From Methanothrix sp. (GTDB taxonomy: Archaea > Halobacteriota > Methanosarcinia > Methanotrichales > Methanotrichaceae): DNA of 10,302 bases. Positions 6,562 to 10,302 of this stretch are shown here, in pieces. The stretch spans positions 1 through 10,302 of the forward strand of contig JAAZNX010000041.1 in the NCBI GenBank assembly GCA_012798025.1, given 5' to 3'. Each line of letters begins with the position of its first letter. Within the stretch, counting starts at the first letter, position 1. The translations under genes and the position numbers were made by a program. The notes beneath the pieces were generated by a model that saw nothing but the letters and a program-made list of their open reading frames with translations, was not told the origin of the DNA and searched no databases.

Positions 6562-7737
6562 TTATGCGGATCGAGGGCTTCTGAACTCGAGATATCTCTC
6601 AATCCTGTGCAGCCCCTCAGCAATATTTTCCATGGAGTTGGCGTAAGAGAACCTGAGGTACCCCTCACCATTGCGCCCAAAGTCAATGCCCGGCGTGCAG
6701 CCCACATGCGCCTTCTCCAGGATATCGAAGGCCAGACGGTAGGAATCCCCTGAGAATGCCCGCGCATTTGCAAATACATAAAAGGCGCCTGTTGGCTCAA
6801 CAGCGATGCCGAAACCCAAAGCTTTCAGCCGCTTGATCATGAACCGCCTTCGATGATTGTAAATTCGTTTCATCTCGGCCACGTCTGCTGAGGTCGTCTC
6901 CTGCAAGGCGGCGATGCCTGCCTTTTGCGCGAGCGAGCTTGCACAGATAAAGAAGTTCTGCTGCATCTTCTGAATGGGCCTGATGAAATTTTTCGGGGCT
7001 ATCAGATAGCCGAGCCGGAGCCCTGTCATGGCGTAGAGCTTTGAGAATCCATTCAGGACAAAGGCGTGATCTGTGAACTCCAGTATGGAATGCTCTCGGC
7101 CTTCGTAGACCAGGCCGTGATAGATCTCGTCTGAAACGATGTATGGCTGGAAATTGGCGATGGAGCGCATTGTGCTCTCAGAGAGGAGGTTGCCGGTCGG
7201 ATTGGAGGGCGAATTGATGAGAATGGCCTTGGTCCTGTCTGTGATCGTCTCAGATATCGCTTCAGGCCTGTACTGGAATCCGTCAGCTTCGTTTACTGGC
7301 ACATGTGCAGGGACTCCTCCCAGGAACCTGATGAAATTTGGGTAGCAGGCATATCCTGGATCTGAGACTATCACCTCGTCGCCCGTCTCAAGCAGCGCCC
7401 CTAAGACCAGCATCATGGCCGGGGATGTTCCGGATGTAACCACCACCTGGTCAGGACTTACAGAGACACCGTAGGCGCTCAGGTAGTGCTCGCAGATCGC
7501 CTCGCGCAGGGCCGGATCGCCTAAGCTATGCGTATAGTGGGTCAGTCCATCATCCAGAGCTTTACAGTAAGCCTCTTTTACGCAATGAGGGATGTCGAAA
7601 TCAGGCTCGCCTACCTCTAGATGAACGACATCGATGCCCTGGCCCTCCATCTCCCGCGCTCGTTCCAGAACCTCCATTACGATGAAGGGTGCTATCTCTT
7701 CTGCTCTTTTGGCAATCATCTTGGGAGTGATAGGCAA
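6562..7737 (-). CDS. Class I PLP-dependent aminotransferase (AspC/AlaA-like)
   Basis: A 391-residue fold-type I aminotransferase. LEVGEPDFDIP (40-50) and THYTHSLGDPALREAI (66-81) form the substrate entrance. VTSGTSPAMML (100-110) binds the PLP phosphate. NSPSNPTG (175-182) contains the conserved Asn179. VSDEIYHGL (201-209) supplies Asp203 and Tyr206 for the cofactor. FSKLYAMTGLRLGY (231-244) contains the Schiff-base Lys233, and LRFSYA (361-366) carries the substrate carboxylate arginine R362. Substrates could be aspartate, alanine or aromatic amino acids and cannot be resolved by eye. The first possible start is TTG at 7737, 5 bases after the preceding stop. An ATG at 7719 matches the family start (MIAKRAEEI) equally well, and neither has a clear ribosome binding site. 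It is co-transcribed behind inositol-1-phosphate synthase and faces tyrA. Confidence 0.9.
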   Translation of the reverse strand: MPITPKMIAKRAEEIAPFIVMEVLERAREMEGQGIDVVHLEVGEPDFDIPHCVKEAYCKALDDGLTHYTHSLGDPALREAICEHYLSAYGVSVSPDQVVVTSGTSPAMMLVLGALLETGDEVIVSDPGYACYPNFIRFLGGVPAHVPVNEADGFQYRPEAISETITDRTKAILINSPSNPTGNLLSESTMRSIANFQPYIVSDEIYHGLVYEGREHSILEFTDHAFVLNGFSKLYAMTGLRLGYLIAPKNFIRPIQKMQQNFFICASSLAQKAGIAALQETTSADVAEMKRIYNHRRRFMIKRLKALGFGIAVEPTGAFYVFANARAFSGDSYRLAFDILEKAHVGCTPGIDFGRNGEGYLRFSYANSMENIAEGLHRIERYLEFRSPRSA

Positions 7738-7742
7738 ATTAT

Positions 7743-8879
7743 CTAGCAGGTATTATCGGCAGCTGACAGAAAACGCTTTTTCTCCGTTTCGCATGCCTCC
7801 CCTGAGATGAAGCGATCCACCATCTCTTTTGCTATCTCATCCGGATATTGCACTGGTGGATGCTTCATCGTATAGGCTGAGATGGCCAGCAGAGGTCCTG
7901 CGATATTTCTGTCTTTGGCAAGCTTGCAGACTCTTATGGCGTCAATGGAGCTCCCTCCGCTATTGGGCGAGTCTTCCACAGATAGCCTCAGCTCTAAGTT
8001 TATGGGCACATCTCCAAAGATCCTTCCCTCCATTCTTAGGAAGCAGACCTTATTGTCCTTTTGCCATGGCACATAATCCGAAGGGCCGATATGGATGTCA
8101 TCATCGCAAAGAGGAGTGTCGAGGATGGATTGCACCGCCTCAGTCTTGGAGATCTTCTTGGACTTGAGCCTCTCGCGACTCAGCATATTCAAGAAATCTG
8201 TGTTTCCGCCAATGTTTAGCTGGTAGGTCCTGTCCATGACGCACGCTCTGTCTTTGAAGAGTTGAGCGAGTGCTCTGTGCACGATTGTGGCTCCAATCTG
8301 AGATTTGATATCGTCGCCCACAATAGGAACTCCTCTCTCCTGGAACTTCCTGGCCCATTTTGGGTCGGAAGCAATGAATACCGGCATGCAATTTACAAAT
8401 CCTGTGCCCGCATCAAGAGCCGCCTGGGCATAGAAGCGCGTGGCCTGCTCAGATCCCACTGGCATGTAATTCACCAGCACATCGGCACCTGAATCCTCCA
8501 GTTCACGCTTGACGTTGCAGGGCTTGATGTCCGACACCACAAACCTCTTGTTCTCTGGATAGTTTTCCATATGAAGTGCAACGCCATCCAGAACAGGTCC
8601 CATCTTGACCTCAACACCCTTTTTGGGAACGTCGGGATAAAATACTTTGGTGCAGTTGGGCATTGCAAAGATGGCCTCGCTTACGTCTTTGCCTACCTTC
8701 CTAGCATCTATATCGAAGGCTGCCACGACGTCGATATCGCCCGCTCTGTAACCGCCTATGTCGTAATGCATCAATCCAATGCAATCTTTTTCGTCAACCT
8801 GTTTATAATATTCAATTCCTTGAATTAAAGAGCTTGCGCAGTTTCCCAAGCCTGCGATGGCCAGCTTTATTCTTTTCAA
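7743..8879 (-). CDS. ino1: myo-Inositol-1-phosphate synthase (MIPS)
   Basis: A 378-residue NAD-dependent enzyme that converts glucose 6-phosphate to L-myo-inositol 1-phosphate by internal oxidation, aldol cyclisation and reduction. Length and motifs fit the short archaeal/actinobacterial form. These are the NAD loop AGLGNCASSLIQG (9-21), DIKPCN (117-122), VNYMPVGSEQAT (136-147), GDDIKSQIGATIVHR (188-202), LNIGGNTDF (221-229), SKKISKTEAV (240-249) and EDSPNSGGSSIDAIR (302-316). The lysines in those last blocks are the expected active-site residues. In methanogens the product feeds inositol-headed ether lipids such as archaetidylinositol. The start codon is TTG, chosen because family members begin here and GGAGG lies 10 bases upstream; no in-frame ATG precedes it. 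A promoter lies further upstream, and the aminotransferase follows after 5 bases. Confidence 0.92.
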   Translation of the reverse strand: MKRIKLAIAGLGNCASSLIQGIEYYKQVDEKDCIGLMHYDIGGYRAGDIDVVAAFDIDARKVGKDVSEAIFAMPNCTKVFYPDVPKKGVEVKMGPVLDGVALHMENYPENKRFVVSDIKPCNVKRELEDSGADVLVNYMPVGSEQATRFYAQAALDAGTGFVNCMPVFIASDPKWARKFQERGVPIVGDDIKSQIGATIVHRALAQLFKDRACVMDRTYQLNIGGNTDFLNMLSRERLKSKKISKTEAVQSILDTPLCDDDIHIGPSDYVPWQKDNKVCFLRMEGRIFGDVPINLELRLSVEDSPNSGGSSIDAIRVCKLAKDRNIAGPLLAISAYTMKHPPVQYPDEIAKEMVDRFISGEACETEKKRFLSAADNTC

Positions 8880-8887
8880 CCTCTTTT

Positions 8888-8894
8888 CCCCTCC
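8888..8894 (-). promoter_or_regulatory. Ribosome binding site of the inositol-1-phosphate synthase gene
   Basis: On the minus strand this reads GGAGGGG, a strong match to the 16S rRNA anti-Shine-Dalgarno. Its GGAGG core ends 10 bases before the TTG at 8879. It is the main evidence for starting this gene at a non-ATG codon, since no other start lies at a suitable distance. Confidence 0.6.
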
Positions 8895-8939
8895 TGGGTC
8901 GAGTTAAGCTAGGAGACCTGAGTTCGGAGTCGGAATTTC

Positions 8940-8970
8940 GTATAAATGCAGGACGTATATAACGTTATAG
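8940..8970 (-). promoter_or_regulatory. TATA-type promoter of the MIPS-aminotransferase operon, with palindrome
   Basis: On the minus strand two archaeal TATA-like boxes lie upstream of the MIPS gene: TTATATAC (8962-8955) and ATTTATAC (8947-8940). Transcription would start roughly 25 bases downstream of whichever is used, giving a leader of about 35-60 bases that includes the GGAGG. The first box overlaps a perfect 12-base palindrome, TATAACGTTATA (8958-8969), which could be an operator or could simply reflect AT-rich sequence. The strand is assigned from gene orientation. Confidence 0.5.
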
Positions 8971-9012
8971 GCCATTGGCAAGGACAATTATCCACAACCT
9001 CAAAGTAATCTT

Positions 9013-9891
9013 TCAGCCTACTGGTTGTAGCATGGAACTCAGCATCTCCTTTAGCTGCTCCCTAAGATTTGCCCTGCCAGCATCGCTATCTTCATACTCT
9101 ATTCGACAGGTTCTGGGAATATCCGTCAGATATCTTGAGCCTTGCGGGTAGATCAATATGGTCTGTTTTCCAATAGTATGAGCTATGCCAAGGCCGTACA
9201 TGACCCCAGGGTCTGCTCCTGTCAGGTCTGCTATGATTATAGCAGCTCTATTAATTAATACCCACATATCGCGGACTGCAGTTTTCCCTTCTTGGATATC
9301 TTCAGTCTCCTCTGCAGCAAGATTGCAGGCCAAAACAGCCTCTTTTATCGTGTTGTAATTTTTTTCTTTATTCTCATCATGAGGCACGAGAAGCAGGATG
9401 GACATAGGAACTAATTCTGGCAATGTAGTTCCGAATATCGGCCTTGTACGCGTGAGGCTTAGCAGCTGCATCAGCCTCATGAACTCAGAATCGATGTGCT
9501 TAGCTGATATCTTTTCCAGAGCCTTTTGGCGCTGTCCTGGGTCCAATTCTAGCAAGCTTGCAGGAAACTGGATGACGACCGGATCTTCTAGGCCAAACTC
9601 CCACCGTGCGCTGTTGGCTGCTTGCTGTGGCGTCAAAGCGATCTTTGGATTGTAATAGTAGCTTGCAAATCTGTTCTCTGCCCGGAGCTGTGCCAGAATG
9701 GAGAGATTCTCATTGTCGAGGACGGCCACCATGTTATTTGGCAATTGGCTCCTGGCAATACCTTTCTGGAGGTGCCTTTCCTCTACCATGCGGTCCACAA
9801 CCGCCATGAACTCCTCCATCAGCTTGTCCACTTTGGCCTGAAGCTCAGGTGACATGTTGCCGCTTCTCATTCTGGTCGCGTCGTTAAGCAT
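9013..9891 (-). CDS. Unassigned protein with nucleoside 2-deoxyribosyltransferase/TIR-like C-terminal domain
   Basis: A 292-residue soluble protein with no signal peptide or membrane segment. Residues 1-150 are not recognised; they start with a charged helical stretch (MSPELQAKVDKLMEEFMAVV, 13-32). Residues about 160-285 look like the nucleoside 2-deoxyribosyltransferase/TIR-like Rossmann domain: SILLLVPHDENKEKNYNTIK (164-183), ETEDIQEG (195-202), VRDMWVLINRAAIIIADLTG (206-225), then DPGVMYGLGIAHTIGKQTIL (227-246). The usual motif is NVFYELG, in which the glutamate is catalytic in both deoxyribosyltransferases and TIR NADases. Here it reads GVMYGLG, so both N and E are replaced. An intact catalytic role of that type is therefore doubtful, and nucleotide sensing or binding is an alternative. 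The ATG at 9891 has only a weak GAG nearby; ATG 9855 is another option. The gene stands alone, 131 bases before the MIPS start. Confidence 0.7.
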   Translation of the reverse strand: MLNDATRMRSGNMSPELQAKVDKLMEEFMAVVDRMVEERHLQKGIARSQLPNNMVAVLDNENLSILAQLRAENRFASYYYNPKIALTPQQAANSARWEFGLEDPVVIQFPASLLELDPGQRQKALEKISAKHIDSEFMRLMQLLSLTRTRPIFGTTLPELVPMSILLLVPHDENKEKNYNTIKEAVLACNLAAEETEDIQEGKTAVRDMWVLINRAAIIIADLTGADPGVMYGLGIAHTIGKQTILIYPQGSRYLTDIPRTCRIEYEDSDAGRANLREQLKEMLSSMLQPVG

Positions 9892-9929
9892 GATCTCAAA
9901 TCCCGATTATGGTAATTTATGTTTTTCTA

Positions 9930-9941
9930 TTCTATAATGTC
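9930..9941 (-). promoter_or_regulatory. Possible TATA box for the deoxyribosyltransferase-like gene
   Basis: On the minus strand the sequence reads ACATTATAGAAT about 40-50 bases before the ATG at 9891. That would place a transcript start some 15-25 bases ahead of the codon. It lies at the very edge of a decayed transposase sequence. The match to the archaeal box is moderate and unsupported by a clear BRE element. Confidence 0.25.
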
Positions 9942-10132
9942 CTCGCCAAGGCGGTCTGATATACACCATGGCATCATGGCATATCTCGCCATCTGCAACA
10001 TGTGATCGATAAATACAATATGCATTGATGACCTTGCGGTCGTCTTGCTCTCTTTCATCCTACAAGAGGTTGTGGAGGAAGAAGTGGTTTGACAAACGAC
10101 CATCGTTCATCAGTCAAATCCTTGAACTCCAT
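9932..10132 (-). pseudogene. Decayed IS5-family (DUF4096-type) transposase N-terminus
   Basis: Starting with ATG at 10132 on the minus strand, the translation MEFKDLTDERWSFVKPLLPP closely follows the start of IS5-type transposases (LTDEQW..I.PLLPP), then QPLVG and a stop at 10055-10057. Past the stop the same frame continues with CILYLSITCCRWRDMP (usual form AILYVLRTGC.WRDLP), another stop, and HGVYQTALARTL (usual form YGSWQTVYRRF). A neighbouring frame gives DDRKVINA, which is the expected bridge between the two blocks, so there is at least one frameshift as well as two stops. A perfect 8-base tandem duplication (9967-9982) lies where the second stop occurs. The DDE catalytic domain is missing. 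No definite terminal repeats were found. Confidence 0.6.
9967..9982. repeat. Tandem 8-base duplication CATGGCAT x2
   Basis: Two perfect copies of CATGGCAT lie head to tail inside the transposase relic. An 8-base gain shifts the reading frame, so this is a likely inactivating or post-inactivation slippage event. It has no evident regulatory role. Confidence 0.6.
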
Positions 10133-10302
10133 TGCTACCCCGTAGGTGACGTTATTAACATGGTATTACCCCTCTCCCCGAACCCCTTTTTAGAAATTAG
10201 GAATTAATGGGCATTTTGGGATTTAGCTCTAAATGCATAATTTTATTGTGGATCAAGTTATTGGGAACTTTTTAATTAGTAATTAGCGTGCTAATAGAAA
10301 GA
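10133..10302. other. Non-coding AT-rich right end of window
   Basis: There is no supportable gene here. The stretch holds a C-rich block at 10168-10186 (acccctctccccgaacccc) followed by strongly AT-rich sequence. This is probably the upstream end of the IS5-like relic and intergenic DNA. A short plus-strand frame (10025-10207) runs through it, but it is explained as the complement of the transposase relic. Confidence 0.5.
10282..10295. repeat. Perfect inverted repeat ATTAGC-GT-GCTAAT
   Basis: Six-base arms flank a two-base centre. It could be a protein-binding palindrome, the stem of a small hairpin, or chance in AT-rich DNA. The gene it might belong to would lie beyond the right edge. Confidence 0.3.

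Noticed and set aside
10168..10186. C-rich block that on the minus strand contains GGTTCGGGG, like a tRNA T-arm
   Set aside because: No acceptor, D-arm or anticodon stem can be formed with the surrounding sequence, so it is not a tRNA gene.
10025..10207. 60-residue plus-strand frame near the right end
   Set aside because: It is largely the complement of the IS5-like transposase relic on the minus strand and has no coding character of its own.
1..10302. A CRISPR array, tRNA or rRNA genes, or a multi-gene defence cassette
   Set aside because: No regularly spaced repeats or RNA gene signatures were seen. The only defence-like domain (9013-9891) has no partner genes.

Overview
The window looks like chromosomal DNA of a methanogenic archaeon, most likely of the Methanothrix (Methanosaeta) / Methanosarcinales group. 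This is an inference from gene content: an archaeal-type myo-inositol-1-phosphate synthase, a DUF92 membrane protein beside a Nus1/NgBR-like cis-prenyltransferase subunit, an archaeal TyrA, a bifunctional CoA-transferase/GNAT protein, and TATA-type promoter elements. No rRNA or tRNA gene is present to settle the taxonomy.

Layout. Bases 1-355 (minus strand) hold two abutting transposase relics: the N-terminal end of an IS4-like transposase, then a frameshifted IS110-like C-terminal domain. Bases 356-694 are AT-rich at first and contain only a doubtful 44-residue ORF. A 638-residue acetyl-CoA hydrolase/transferase fused to a GNAT acetyltransferase domain follows on the plus strand (695-2611). 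Next is a decayed alpha/beta-hydrolase tail on the minus strand (2638-2954), then a degenerate cis-prenyltransferase (2962-3573, minus).

Divergent from the prenyltransferase is a plus-strand cluster: a DUF92 integral membrane protein, then aroE (shikimate dehydrogenase), then tyrA (prephenate dehydrogenase). The aroE-tyrA pair overlaps by 4 bases and DUF92-aroE are 23 bases apart, so the three probably form one operon. It meets, tail to tail with an 11-base spacer, a minus-strand operon of inositol-1-phosphate synthase followed by a class I aminotransferase. Upstream of that operon is a TATA-containing promoter with a 12-base palindrome. Beyond it, on the minus strand, is an unassigned 292-residue protein with a C-terminal nucleoside-2-deoxyribosyltransferase/TIR-like domain that lacks the usual glutamate. 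Its promoter region abuts a decayed IS5-family transposase relic (9932-10132), and the last 170 bases are non-coding and AT-rich.

Functional themes. There are two metabolic themes. One is membrane and carrier lipids: the cis-prenyltransferase subunit and possibly DUF92 for the polyprenyl glycan carrier, and inositol phosphate synthase for inositol-headed archaeal phospholipids. The other is aromatic amino acids: AroE, TyrA, and possibly the facing aminotransferase for the last step to tyrosine. Both ends of the window, and the gap after the CoA-transferase, are graveyards of decayed genes. I see no complete mobile element, CRISPR array or RNA gene, and no clearly new multi-gene system. The best leads are the non-canonical cis-prenyltransferase beside DUF92 and the glutamate-less deoxyribosyltransferase/TIR-like protein.
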